Assembly (NCBI GenBank): GCA_029861845.1
Contig: JAOTYM010000004.1
Location: 1 to 64,000 of the forward strand
Origin: Gammaproteobacteria bacterium
GTDB taxonomy: Bacteria > Pseudomonadota > Gammaproteobacteria > Acidiferrobacterales > SPGG2
Length of the DNA stretch: 64,000 nucleotides
Reading direction: 5' to 3'
This document shows positions 19,315 through 28,148 of this stretch, in pieces. Position 1 is the first letter of the stretch. Every line of letters starts with the position of its first letter. Position numbers and translations under genes: made by a program. The notes under the pieces are model-generated. The model was not told where the DNA came from. It searched no databases and was given only the letters and a program-made list of their open reading frames with translations.

Positions 19315-19440
19315 TTTCCTGCCCACTCTGGTTTAGAGCGTCATCGTCACATTGTAGTTTCTCACGGTGTCCCGCGGCGAATTCTCAACCGATGTATCGT
19401 AATGACAATTCCGGGATTAAGATATCCAACCATCCACGCT

Positions 19441-20892
19441 ATGAAGATCACCGCACAAGATCTATATAACTACACGAAATGCGCCCATCGTGTCTACCTG
19501 GACGCACATGGCGACCGCACCGAAAGGAGCGAGGCTAGTGCCTTTGTCGAGCTCCTTTGGGAGATGGGCCTGCAGAATGAACGCGCGTATATGGAAGCCA
19601 TGCCCAACCGCGCCTATGTCGATCTTCAGTCTATGGACATAGATGCGGCGTGCAGGCATTCGGTCGAGTTGATGGCGGCTGGCACCGACATAATCTTCCA
19701 GGGTGGAATCAAGGCAAATAATTGGGTTGGTCGGCCCGACCTTCTAGTTAAGCACGCGGACCACAGTTCGCAACTCGGCGAGTTCTATTACGAGCCCATT
19801 GATATTAAGGCAGGCAAGGGTTGGGAGGAACATAGCCGCGACCGTCGCCGATTCAAATCGCACTATGCGTTTCAGGTCATGTTCTATCGCGAAATTCTGA
19901 AGCGAATACAGGGTTATGTGCCACTGACCGCACGCATAATTAATATCAACAAAGAGATAGAGGAATTCGATCCTCAGGAGTTCTCGCTATCGTTCCAAAC
20001 CGCCCTGCGAGAGGTAGAAGAGTTAATCTCGGGCCGTGAAACTTCAGAGCCGGTTCTTGGCAGCGGGTGCCACCAATGCCATTGGTATGCCAAGTGTCGG
20101 CGTTGGGTTGAAGGTACGCGCGACCCAAGCGGTCTGTATTTTGTCGGTAAGGTGAAGTTTGACCTTAAGAAGGTCGGACTGGCCAATATCTACGATATCG
20201 CGGAGATGGATGTTGACGACTATGTCCGCGGGCCAAAGAAGATCGCAGGTATGGGTCAGGCTAGTCTTGTGCGCATGAAAGAACGCGCACGTGTCATGTT
20301 GCGGGGCACACCCCGTATTCGCCCGGGCTACACGTTTCCCGATTCCGATCGCGAGATCTATTTTGATATTGAAGATGACCCCACGCGTAACCTTACCTAT
20401 CTATTCGGCCTAGTTGTACGCGAGCGCTCAGGCGCTGAGCGATTTCAATGCTATGTTTCAACCACCCCACAAGCGGAAGAAGACACGGTACGTCGTTTTT
20501 GGAGATTCGTTGAGGGCACGTCAAACGCCACATTTTATGTTTATTCTTCAAAGGAACGCGTGACCTTGAGACGATTGATGGAGCGCTACGAGTTGGATGC
20601 GGAAGTCTTCGAACGCTACCTCCAGCAAGAGTACGATCTCTACACGGATCTTGTGGTTAAATATTCGGATTGGCCGACTTATTCCTATGGCATTAAGCAA
20701 ATTGCTAATCGGGTTGGATTCAGTTGGCGCGATCGCGATCCCAGTGGTGCGAATTCGATCGCATGGTACAACGAGTACCTCAAACAGCCAGACCGTCGAG
20801 ACTTGCTAGAGCGTATCCTGCAATACAATGAGGATGATTGCCGAGCAATGATTGCGGTAAAGGACTATTTCCAGGGACATAATACCAACTAG
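19441..20892 (+). CDS. TM0106-family RecB-like nuclease with iron-sulfur cysteines and RNase H-like domain
   Basis: A 483-residue protein. The N-terminal PD-(D/E)XK part has DLLVKHAD and EPIDIKAGKG. Cysteines are placed as in AddB/Cas4: C14 (YTKCAHRVYL), then C210-x2-C213-x5-C219 (GCHQCHWYAKC), likely holding a 4Fe-4S cluster. The C-terminal half (EIYFDIEDDPTRNLTYLFGL ... YNEDDCRAM) is an RNase H-like exonuclease domain of the YprB/DnaQ type. The substrate is unknown. I choose ATG 19441 because the family begins directly at the ITAQDLYNYTKC motif; no clear ribosome binding site is seen. The 3' end overlaps the convergent MOSC gene by 4 bases. Confidence 0.87.
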   Translation: MKITAQDLYNYTKCAHRVYLDAHGDRTERSEASAFVELLWEMGLQNERAYMEAMPNRAYVDLQSMDIDAACRHSVELMAAGTDIIFQGGIKANNWVGRPDLLVKHADHSSQLGEFYYEPIDIKAGKGWEEHSRDRRRFKSHYAFQVMFYREILKRIQGYVPLTARIININKEIEEFDPQEFSLSFQTALREVEELISGRETSEPVLGSGCHQCHWYAKCRRWVEGTRDPSGLYFVGKVKFDLKKVGLANIYDIAEMDVDDYVRGPKKIAGMGQASLVRMKERARVMLRGTPRIRPGYTFPDSDREIYFDIEDDPTRNLTYLFGLVVRERSGAERFQCYVSTTPQAEEDTVRRFWRFVEGTSNATFYVYSSKERVTLRRLMERYELDAEVFERYLQQEYDLYTDLVVKYSDWPTYSYGIKQIANRVGFSWRDRDPSGANSIAWYNEYLKQPDRRDLLERILQYNEDDCRAMIAVKDYFQGHNTN

Positions 20893-21389
20893 CGAATCAG
20901 TCGAACCTCATCACCTATCCGAAGGGCACCTCCTTCGATGATTCGAGCCGTTATGCCGCCGTGTCCACGTACGGCGTTGTAACCGCCTGGGCCTAGTGCC
21001 TCCTCCATCCGCGAACACGGATGACAAAGACCAGTGCCTTCTAGGGTGACCGCCCCGATCAGAAAATATTTGTCTTTCAAAGCTAATAAGTTGATGCCGG
21101 ATACGATGAGGTTGCGACGCAAAAGCGACGGGTCACATCGATGCTCGATACCACAGAGTGCAGCTATTACGGGTAAATGCTCAGCCTGGATCAGGGTTAC
21201 CTGGCGCTTGCCACCTACGCGCAACGCACTACGGTCACCGTCAAGTCCACGATCGGTCTGTGCCAGCACTTCCTCTAGCAATGTCATTGGCGATCGATGG
21301 GCTGGGCGTAGGCCTATCCACTCCAAGCGTCCAACTTGCGGTATGGTAGATAGGAGCTGCGACAGGCTATATTGGCGACTAGCGGTCAT
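20889..21389 (-). CDS. MOSC domain protein
   Basis: A 166-residue MOSC (molybdenum cofactor sulfurase C-terminal) domain protein. Family features are GLDGDRSALRVGGKRQVTLIQAEHL, RRNLIVSGINLLALK and the cysteine segment GTGLCHPCSRMEE. MOSC proteins carry sulfur or bind molybdenum cofactor, as in YiiM-type reductases. The substrate is not shown. ATG 21389 is preferred to the track start at 21458, which overlaps the ParA-like gene's promoter. The window also has MsrP and a putative molybdenum carrier, both linked to molybdenum cofactor. Confidence 0.87.
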   Translation of the reverse strand: MTASRQYSLSQLLSTIPQVGRLEWIGLRPAHRSPMTLLEEVLAQTDRGLDGDRSALRVGGKRQVTLIQAEHLPVIAALCGIEHRCDPSLLRRNLIVSGINLLALKDKYFLIGAVTLEGTGLCHPCSRMEEALGPGGYNAVRGHGGITARIIEGGALRIGDEVRLIR

Positions 21390-21504
21390 GGAAGACTGAT
21401 ATCTGAGCTTGTCGCAAATGAAAGTGTCATAGCACGCGGTTTGCGGCGAGCGTTGCAATCTTACCGTATAATGAAGGGGTCGGCCCTAATTCTGGGGAGT
21501 GTCT

Positions 21505-22215
21505 ATGCGTACTATTATGTTGCTCAATGCGAAAGGCGGCTCGGGCAAAAGCACGCTGGCAACAAACATCGCGGCGCATTATGCGACACAGGGCAAGGCG
21601 GTAGTGTTGGCGGATTTCGATCCCCAGGGTTCTAGCTTGCAATGGCTGAAAGTGCGACCCGACGATCGTCCGTCAATTCAAGGTACGGCGGTGTGGCGTG
21701 ATACACCACGTATAGCAAATGGTACTGATTACGTCATCATGGATGTTGCGTCGGGCCACCACGGTAAGCAGCTCCATACCCTGATGCGTTACGCTCAAAC
21801 CATTGTCGTACCCGTGCTACCTTCCCCGATAGACATCCGGGCTGCCACTATTTTCATTCAAGAGTTGCGTCAAGCAGGCGAAGTGAGTCAAAGGGATATT
21901 CAAGACGCGCCGCTTGCAGCTTTCTTTAAGCGAATGCTCGGTGGTAGCAGGCGGTTGAAACCAAAGTTGGGTGTAATAGCAAATCGTGTACGGGAGAATA
22001 CGGTAGCGTATGATGCCCTGTACGATTTTCTGGATCGACTGAAAGTACCATTTCTTACCACATTACGTGATACGCAGAATTACATTCAGGCGGCGGAACG
22101 TGGGCTGGGATTATGCGAGCTTGCTCCGGCACAAGTAGCCTACGACATGGAGTTGTGGGAGCCCTTAATAAGATGGCTCAGCAGCAAACGCAGTTTACCA
22201 GCATCACCTCGGTAG
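21505..22215 (+). CDS. ParA/MinD-type P-loop ATPase (orphan)
   Basis: A 236-residue deviant Walker A ATPase: LLNAKGGSGKSTLATNIA near the N-terminus, VVLADFDPQGSSLQWL as switch I, and YVIMDVASGHHG as Walker B. Such proteins dimerise with ATP on DNA or membrane and position cargo. There is no ParB-like partner nearby, so the cargo is unknown. ATG 21505 has GGGGAG 5 bases upstream; the track's GTG 21499 lies inside that site. A TATAAT at 21467-21472 is a possible -10. The SirB1-like gene follows at once. Confidence 0.88.
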   Translation: MRTIMLLNAKGGSGKSTLATNIAAHYATQGKAVVLADFDPQGSSLQWLKVRPDDRPSIQGTAVWRDTPRIANGTDYVIMDVASGHHGKQLHTLMRYAQTIVVPVLPSPIDIRAATIFIQELRQAGEVSQRDIQDAPLAAFFKRMLGGSRRLKPKLGVIANRVRENTVAYDALYDFLDRLKVPFLTTLRDTQNYIQAAERGLGLCELAPAQVAYDMELWEPLIRWLSSKRSLPASPR

Positions 22216-22263
22216 GTGGCTAGCCTTGAGCGCGCACCACTGGGGCCGAGACAAGGCAGCAGT

Positions 22264-23100
22264 ATGATGAATGCGGGAGAACGTTGGCAACAACTCGTCG
22301 GTATGTCAGACGAAGCCTTGGATCTTGCCGAAGCGGCGTTAACCATCGCCCAACAGGAATACCCACACCTAAATATCGCTAGTTATATGAAACGGCTTGA
22401 TGAGCTAGCAGATGCCGTTCGTGCGCGGGTGATGCCGGATGCCACGCCGGAGCATATTGTTGCTACCATGAATCATTATTTCTTCAAGGAGCAGGGGTTC
22501 ACCGGTAATAATGAGGATTACTACGACCCTCGAAACAGTTTTCTGAACGAGGTTCTGGACCGCAAATTAGGTATCCCGATCACCTTGTCTATCGTCTATA
22601 TGGAAGTTGGCCGCCGCCTAGATCTGCCATTAGAGGGCATCGCATTTCCCGGACATTTTTTGGTTAAGCTGCCGCTAAAACAGGGTAACGTCATCTTGGA
22701 TCCGTACCTAGATGGAATATCACTTAGCGAGGAAGATCTACACGAGCGTCTTAGGCAAGTTTACGGTGAGGCGCACATGGAGATGTCGTTGGATCGGCTG
22801 CTCGACAGTGCCAATAAGAAAGAAATTCTTGCGCGTATATTGCGAAATCTCAAGACCATCTATCTTCGCACTGATGAATTCGACAAGGCACTGTCGGTGG
22901 TCGAACGGATTCTCTCGATTGCGCCGCACAGCGCCGAGGATTTACGAGACCGGGGGCTGATATATCAACGGTTGGAATGTGTTCACGCCGCGCTGGAAGA
23001 TCTGCGCAATTATTTCGACCTCGCACCGGACGCGAGCGACGCCGTGGATATTCGAGCGCGCATTATTGAGCTGCAAGGTCAAGCCTCCACCCTACATTAA
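22264..23100 (+). CDS. SirB1-like transglutaminase/TPR protein
   Basis: A 278-residue protein with the SirB1 (PF13369) domain: FFKEQGFTGNNEDYYDPRNS, LDRKLGIPITLSIVYMEVGRR, and FPGHFLVKL, with the histidine and aspartate of the transglutaminase-like triad. The usual cysteine position appears to be serine in TLSIVY, as in many family members. C-terminal TPR-like helices follow (KALSVVERILSIAP, DRGLIYQRLE). ATG 22264 with AAGG upstream is favoured; GTG 22216, directly after the ParA stop, is the alternative. Its function is unknown. Confidence 0.85.
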   Translation: MMNAGERWQQLVGMSDEALDLAEAALTIAQQEYPHLNIASYMKRLDELADAVRARVMPDATPEHIVATMNHYFFKEQGFTGNNEDYYDPRNSFLNEVLDRKLGIPITLSIVYMEVGRRLDLPLEGIAFPGHFLVKLPLKQGNVILDPYLDGISLSEEDLHERLRQVYGEAHMEMSLDRLLDSANKKEILARILRNLKTIYLRTDEFDKALSVVERILSIAPHSAEDLRDRGLIYQRLECVHAALEDLRNYFDLAPDASDAVDIRARIIELQGQASTLH

Positions 23101-23479
23101 TGCCCGGGGCGGGTGTGCCCCAAATGGGCAAACCATGGCCGATTCTGGCGCTAAGCCAGCGTGACTGCATGCGCCACTGCCGTTTTTGGGCGGTTGGCGC
23201 TGCTTCAAGCCCTTAAAGGATAAGTGTTTTTTTGATTTAGGAGTATCAGTTTAACTGCCAGCGGCAACCGCGGACAGTTAGTACCGCTCGCTCGCGCCAA
23301 TATTTGCCGGCGGTGGTCCCTGCCCTTGAAAACAGGCCCATAATAGCGGTCTAGACGACCAAATGATGGCTGGCATGAGATATGCAAGATCGCCTGTGTA
23401 TGCAGTCTACTGCGATACCGATGGGCCAACGGGCAACAACTCAACTATCGTCCCGCGGCCACTAGCGAAGGAGTAACCC
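23101..23479. other. Intergenic region (about 380 bases), possible leader
   Basis: I see no convincing gene; the 79-codon minus-strand ORF (23205-23444) has no family look and no ribosome binding site. Structures present are an imperfect hairpin GCGCCA (23171-23176) with TGGCGC (23195-23200) plus inner GCC/GGC pairs, then a T-run near 23227, and a short near-palindrome around 23397-23417. The end carries the AAGGAG of the next gene. A small RNA cannot be excluded. Confidence 0.5.
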
Positions 23480-23704
23480 ATGAGTATGCAACAAGTACAG
23501 ATGGTCATTATTGATCTTGAGGATGGCAGCCGCGGAGTGTTTATCGGTACGCCGATAACCTCGGATCAGTTTATGGACGAGGACTGCACGGTAGAGCAGG
23601 TTTGGTTCACCAACATCCAGTCGATTCCCAAGAAGGCGACGCTGGAGCAAGTTGTACAAATGGCGCTGGCCCAGATCGAAGCGCCGACGGGAATGCTTCA
23701 ATAA
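23480..23704 (+). CDS. Small acidic protein, unknown function
   Basis: A 74-residue protein that I do not recognise. It is acidic, with a strand-rich first half (QMVIIDLEDGSRGVFIGTPI) and an amphipathic C-terminal helix (TLEQVVQMALAQI). GAAGGAG stands 8 bases before the ATG, so translation is likely. It overlaps the next gene by one base in TAATG, pointing to coupled expression of the pair. Confidence 0.7.
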   Translation: MSMQQVQMVIIDLEDGSRGVFIGTPITSDQFMDEDCTVEQVWFTNIQSIPKKATLEQVVQMALAQIEAPTGMLQ

Positions 23705-24195
23705 TGAGCCAACGTGACGATACGCTCGCTCTACGGTGCAAGGTAGAACTGGCGGATTGGAATGAAACTGCGGGCAGTGGTTGTACGCTTACCCTGCGCG
23801 TACCCGATGCCGAAAGCGTGGGTATACTGAAGGCGGCTTTCGCGCGACACGCGAACGACCCTGACCCCCGTTACTTACTGCATCTACTCAAGATGGAAAA
23901 TGAGCACTGCAGACGCGTAAATCCAGTTAGACGCGAGCGGCTTGAGAGCGCGCTTAAGGCTCAGCCGCTTTCCCGCAGCGCCTCAACGTTGTCCCGCGAT
24001 CCTGACTTTTGGCGGTATCTAGAGAACATCGACTTTGCGACTGTCGAGGGTGAAGTTGATGCATTTCGTGCGCAACAATATATAAACAAGGTATGCAATG
24101 TCCGTTGCCGTCTGGAGCTCGACCGGAATAGTGAAGCGGCCGAACAATACCAGAACGTTGTCATCAACGCCTTTCTTTCTTGGTTACGTTCTTAG
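23704..24195 (+). CDS. Unknown 163-residue protein, translationally coupled
   Basis: I do not recognise this protein. It has a strand-rich N-terminal part (LALRCKVELADW, GCTLTLRVPDAESV) and a helical C-terminal half with several charged pairs and no membrane segment or signal. The track begins it at 23602 inside the previous gene; ATG 23704, sharing a base with the upstream stop, is the better start. It converges with the hydrolase gene, leaving 31 bases. Confidence 0.65.
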   Translation: MSQRDDTLALRCKVELADWNETAGSGCTLTLRVPDAESVGILKAAFARHANDPDPRYLLHLLKMENEHCRRVNPVRRERLESALKAQPLSRSASTLSRDPDFWRYLENIDFATVEGEVDAFRAQQYINKVCNVRCRLELDRNSEAAEQYQNVVINAFLSWLRS

Positions 24196-24226
24196 GCGTA
24201 ACGCCCTATCCATTTTTCGTTTCTTA

Positions 24227-25381
24227 TCAGTTCGAATGTGGCCACTGGCGGTCACGTTCGATAAGCAGCGCATGGACGGCACGCCACAAACGCCAATAAT
24301 CAATGATATTCTGATCCAGCTCCACGTGAACAAGGCCATTGATTAGAAATAGCTTTGTTTGTGCTGCCGGTAACGCCCGCGCTAAGGCGACACTTTCTGT
24401 GTAGGGAATAATAGAATCGTCGAAGCCATGAACGAGAATCACGCGCGCTGATAAATGGGCCAATTCGTAACTGTTCAAGCTTAGGGCCTGTATCTCAGCC
24501 CTCACCTCAGAGGGCAGCTGCGCAAACAAGGCGTTAGCGTTATCTACATCAGTGTTATTTATGAACTGGTAAACTGCGTGACCTTTAGGAGTGAGTTGCG
24601 ATATAAGTTCCGCTGCGGCAGCACCTTGTTTTTTTAACATACGCTCGGCCACTTTCGACAAGATTTCTCGATCCGTGCGGTTGCCGAGTTTTTCAACATT
24701 ACTCAGAACGAATACCCATTTTGCATAGTCATTGGGTTCGCGGTATTGCCATGCGTGTCCATCGTGATAGTAGCCCGTTGTGGCGAACATGAGCGTTGTT
24801 GACAGATCGTAATAACCACCAACGGCGAGGATAAAGCGTACATCGTGCTGAATCTCCGGTTTTAGGGCGGCCATGAAGGCCGGTGCGCTGGCGACACTAA
24901 GCGCTACAATGCCTATGTTTTGCTCACTCGTGAGTTCGAGCGACGCCTTCATATAGGAAACCGCATCGACAACATAGCGTGTATTGTCGGCTCGTAGCTG
25001 TAGCTCGCGTAGCCCCAAGATGTCCGGCACTAAGACGATAAAACGCGCACGCGCGAGAGTGGCGGCGAACGCCACCAGGCGTGGGTTGTCCTTGCCCAAT
25101 GGCGCCGCGCCATGGAGCAACACAATGCCGCCTAGGGCACGACCGATAGGATGATATACATCACCGAGGCGGCGTTGTTGCCCTATCTGATAAGCCACCG
25201 TCTTGCGCGTTAACGGTCCCGTCTCGGCCTTAGCAACGGAAGACGTAAGGTTAGCTAGCCCGAGTAACAATCGCGTAGTTTCGTAGGCCCGAAAAGGGGA
25301 ACCAACTAGCAGCAGCAATAAAACTGTGGCCGACAGCACAAGGACAGTGATTACCCGCCTCTTGGTCAGGATCGACGCCAT
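24227..25381 (-). CDS. Membrane-anchored alpha/beta hydrolase
   Basis: A 384-residue protein with an N-terminal membrane anchor or signal (VITVLVLSATVLLLLLVGSPF). The alpha/beta-hydrolase core shows the oxyanion strand GGIVLLHGAAPLGKDNPR, a nucleophile elbow IGIVALSVASAPA that departs from strict GxSxG, the acid strand ARVILVHGFDDSIIPY and a late histidine (GLVHVELD). The substrate is unknown. Its start lies 15 bases after the gamma-glutamyltransferase stop, so they form an operon and may act in one catabolic or envelope process. Confidence 0.75.
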   Translation of the reverse strand: MASILTKRRVITVLVLSATVLLLLLVGSPFRAYETTRLLLGLANLTSSVAKAETGPLTRKTVAYQIGQQRRLGDVYHPIGRALGGIVLLHGAAPLGKDNPRLVAFAATLARARFIVLVPDILGLRELQLRADNTRYVVDAVSYMKASLELTSEQNIGIVALSVASAPAFMAALKPEIQHDVRFILAVGGYYDLSTTLMFATTGYYHDGHAWQYREPNDYAKWVFVLSNVEKLGNRTDREILSKVAERMLKKQGAAAAELISQLTPKGHAVYQFINNTDVDNANALFAQLPSEVRAEIQALSLNSYELAHLSARVILVHGFDDSIIPYTESVALARALPAAQTKLFLINGLVHVELDQNIIDYWRLWRAVHALLIERDRQWPHSN

Positions 25382-25396
25382 GACGGGAAACGGTGC

Positions 25397-26959
25397 TTAG
25401 CCCACCCTTAGCGACGTACCGCCCCGGCGCGGGTCACCAGCACCAGTAAACGATTTATCAGCGGCATTGCGTTGCGCTACGTGAACCCCCCCGAAGAACA
25501 AATTACGATCCCGCCACAGCTTGTAATTAGGAAATTCTGCCGTAAGTTCGGCTAGCCCATCCAATTCGAATCCACCTTCGATGCTAAGCAGACCGTTCTC
25601 GAAGTGTATACGTGGGCTATCAACTGCAGCTTTGACAGGCATGCCGAAATCGATCAGATTCAGAAGGACCTGCAGCATAGCGGTTCGAATGCGATTCGAT
25701 CCGCCTGAACCCATTGCGACGCTAGACCCATCGGCACCGAACATCAGCGTTGGCGACAACATGGATGAGAGCCGGCGACCCGGTGCGCCGCGGTGAAATC
25801 CGCGTGGGTTAATGTCTTCCTCCCCCAGCATGTTATTGAGCATTATGCCGGTATTGGGGATGATGTATCCGGAGCCCTCCCCGTTGGAGGTTGTCATGCT
25901 AGCCATGTTTCCCTTGGCATCGATCACGCTAATATGTGTGGTGCCGCGCGTACTACTGGTATGTTCTAACACCGCGGTGCGATAGGCATGCAACAGTCGG
26001 CTACCCAGCAGGGTGCGAGCTTTCGGGTATCCCTCAACCGCATGGTCATCGACAATGCTTTTTCTTACCTGCTGGGCTGACTCCATCGTACGTGCTAGTA
26101 GTCGCAGGTAAGCGGTTGTGCCAAAACCAAACGTGGACACATTGAGCTGTTCAAGCAGTTTGAGTGTGAAGGCGATTAACACACCGCCGGAGGACGGTGG
26201 TGGATTTGTGAGCACGCGTGAGTTGTGATAGCTAAATGTCAGCGGCTTCCTCCTCACAACACGGTACTTGTGAAGGTCATTTTCGGTGATGCTGCCGCCG
26301 TGCTCACGACAATCCTTGATGATCTGTTTAGCAATATCGCCCCGGTAGAAAAGCGAATCACCTTCGTTGGCAAGGCTCTCAAGCGTATCGGCTAGATCCG
26401 GTTGCTTGAGTAGTTCACCTTCGGTGAGTAGTTGATCACTATTCGGATTGCGGTAGATAGCTAGTGCGGCCGGTGTAGACCTCAGAATCTTTTCAAGCAC
26501 TACGAAAGAATATGCCTGTAGTTGATTCAGCTTCAAACCGTGGCGCGCAAACACAACCGCAGGCTCAATAATCTCCTTTATCGGCAGCGTGCAAAGCTCC
26601 CGATGAATTTTGAATAAACCTTTAACGATCCCGGGCGTAGCGATAGAACTCATGCCGATGTGAAATTCTTGTGTAGTGGTACCAAAATCGGCAGTGATGG
26701 GATAAAAATCCATCATCTCACTATCGCGACGATGAAGAGGTATTTGGGTAAAGAAGTCGTAGAGAAAATCGTAATCAGTGTTGGTGTGTGCCAACAAGAA
26801 ACCACCACCACCGAGTGACGTGAAAACGGGCTCTACCACGAACGCCGAAAACTGTGCGGCAAGAACCGCATCAAATGCGTTGCCGCCCGCCTGTAGGATA
26901 GTCTCGGCCGCTTCGACCGTACTCGGGTGGCCGGCGGAGATAATGCCTTTTGGTGTCAT
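25397..26959 (-). CDS. ggt: Gamma-glutamyltransferase family protein
   Basis: A 520-residue Ntn-hydrolase precursor. The family signatures are GHPSTVEAAETILQAGGNAF at the N-terminus, SLGGGGFLL, the autocleavage site before T340 in RGTTHISVIDAKGN, and GSGGSNRIRTAMLQV for the glutamyl site. It hydrolyses or transfers the gamma-glutamyl group of glutathione-like substrates. No signal peptide is visible, unlike E. coli Ggt, so it may be cytoplasmic or start further upstream. It is followed by a coupled alpha/beta-hydrolase gene. Confidence 0.9.
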   Translation of the reverse strand: MTPKGIISAGHPSTVEAAETILQAGGNAFDAVLAAQFSAFVVEPVFTSLGGGGFLLAHTNTDYDFLYDFFTQIPLHRRDSEMMDFYPITADFGTTTQEFHIGMSSIATPGIVKGLFKIHRELCTLPIKEIIEPAVVFARHGLKLNQLQAYSFVVLEKILRSTPAALAIYRNPNSDQLLTEGELLKQPDLADTLESLANEGDSLFYRGDIAKQIIKDCREHGGSITENDLHKYRVVRRKPLTFSYHNSRVLTNPPPSSGGVLIAFTLKLLEQLNVSTFGFGTTAYLRLLARTMESAQQVRKSIVDDHAVEGYPKARTLLGSRLLHAYRTAVLEHTSSTRGTTHISVIDAKGNMASMTTSNGEGSGYIIPNTGIMLNNMLGEEDINPRGFHRGAPGRRLSSMLSPTLMFGADGSSVAMGSGGSNRIRTAMLQVLLNLIDFGMPVKAAVDSPRIHFENGLLSIEGGFELDGLAELTAEFPNYKLWRDRNLFFGGVHVAQRNAADKSFTGAGDPRRGGTSLRVG

Positions 26960-27124
26960 GATCGCATTTGCAATGTTGCAAGATCTATGGTCCAGAACGC
27001 AAGCGGACCTGCGATCGATTGTGGGCTTCTAGTCACGCGATTACATATCGCTTATGCTTTGAAATACCGACGCTCATAAGGCTTAGACTATGGCCGTTAG
27101 TAGGTAAGGATAGGGACGGGTGGC

Positions 27125-27610
27125 ATGAGATTCATTGTAGCTTCTTTTGTACTCGCTTCGACGCTTATACTAAGTGGCGGTTGTGCGAGTATCGGGACAC
27201 CGGTGGATACGCCACATATAACCTTGGCTGGGGTGTGGCTGGTCGATCTAAATTTGCTGGAGCAGCGTTACCGCATACGTTTACGCATTCAGAATCCTAA
27301 TCCCTTTAGCCTAAATATTGATGGTTTGGACTATAGGGTTGAGATCAACGACAAGGAATTTGCCCGTGGTGTCAGCAACCAAGCGCTTAGCGTACCCCGT
27401 TATGGGGTGAACGTACTGGAGGTCGAGGCGGTCAGTACCTTGGCCAGCATCATGCGTCAGCTGATGGAGTTAGAGAAGGGTGCACCAACCGCGCTCAAAT
27501 ATCGCGTAACCGGCAAGGTGAGTCTGCGCGATCGCGCGTTTCGGGTGCCGTTCGACTATCAGGGTGAATTTACGCTAGCGCCCGGGCCCGTCAGTAAGGT
27601 TGGATCGTGA
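27125..27610 (+). CDS. LEA14/WHy-domain lipoprotein
   Basis: A 161-residue lipoprotein. The signal ends in a lipobox, LSGGC, giving a lipidated cysteine at residue 20. The mature part is a single water-stress/hypersensitive-response (LEA type 2) beta-sandwich: YRIRLRIQNPNPFSLNIDGLDY, FARGVSNQALSVP and YRVTGKVSLRDRAFRVPFDYQG. Such envelope proteins are widespread in Gammaproteobacteria and of unknown function. It stands alone between divergent and convergent neighbours. Confidence 0.85.
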   Translation: MRFIVASFVLASTLILSGGCASIGTPVDTPHITLAGVWLVDLNLLEQRYRIRLRIQNPNPFSLNIDGLDYRVEINDKEFARGVSNQALSVPRYGVNVLEVEAVSTLASIMRQLMELEKGAPTALKYRVTGKVSLRDRAFRVPFDYQGEFTLAPGPVSKVGS

Positions 27611-27684
27611 CAGTGGCAGATCGACATCCAACCCTCGCAGATAGACTTGATTTCATTGATGCGCTTGCCCGAGCACTCGTCGTG

Positions 27685-28146
27685 TTAGGTATTTCTAAAC
27701 AGATTACGTAAGAATTGCCGTGCCTTCTCATGGATCCCTGGATGCCTGCTTTCGCGCGGTCCTGCGATATTAAGAGTTTCGATTTGCTGGTGTCGGAGCC
27801 ACGTGGCTATTGTGTCCACGTCGGGCGTGTCCTGTAGGTCAACAATAAAGCAGGGTTTATTCCAGCGATGCGCCAACTCAACCGTCAACGCCGTGCCCCC
27901 CGTAAGCGGACGCGTGGCGATGATGAGCGTGCCATCGGCGTCAACAACGTTTCGCTCCGTGCGCTCGGCATATTCTGCGGAACGGGTCGGCTGTAGCGCA
28001 TATCTGTCTGGAATTGTTCCGTCTTCGGCGCGCCGCCCGCGCGGACACCAACCCCCACATGGTATCTGCAGCTCAATTGCCACATCGAGGGCAGCCCGGT
28101 CGACACCGGTTTGACCACCTGAGATTATTTTGACTATCGGCAACAT
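27685..28146 (-). CDS. Putative molybdenum carrier (YpsA/DprA-like Rossmann) protein
   Basis: About 153 residues of the putative molybdenum carrier family (PF12694), related to the SLOG/YpsA Rossmann fold. Visible are KIISGGQTGVDRAALDVAIE, GWCPRGRRAEDG, TLIIATRPLTGGTALTVELA and LNIAGPRESRHPGI. These suggest binding of a nucleotide-like or phosphate ligand. ATG 28146, 2 bases after the NnrU stop, is chosen; ATG 28161 and the track start 28239 overlap NnrU. Molybdenum itself is a family-level prediction only. Confidence 0.82.
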   Translation of the reverse strand: MLPIVKIISGGQTGVDRAALDVAIELQIPCGGWCPRGRRAEDGTIPDRYALQPTRSAEYAERTERNVVDADGTLIIATRPLTGGTALTVELAHRWNKPCFIVDLQDTPDVDTIATWLRHQQIETLNIAGPRESRHPGIHEKARQFLRNLFRNT

Positions 28147-28148
28147 CG

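Noticed and set aside
23205-23444. Possible small gene or RNA in the gap before 23480
   Set aside because: The 79-codon ORF has no ribosome binding site or family look, and no known RNA secondary structure could be matched by eye. A covariance search would be needed.
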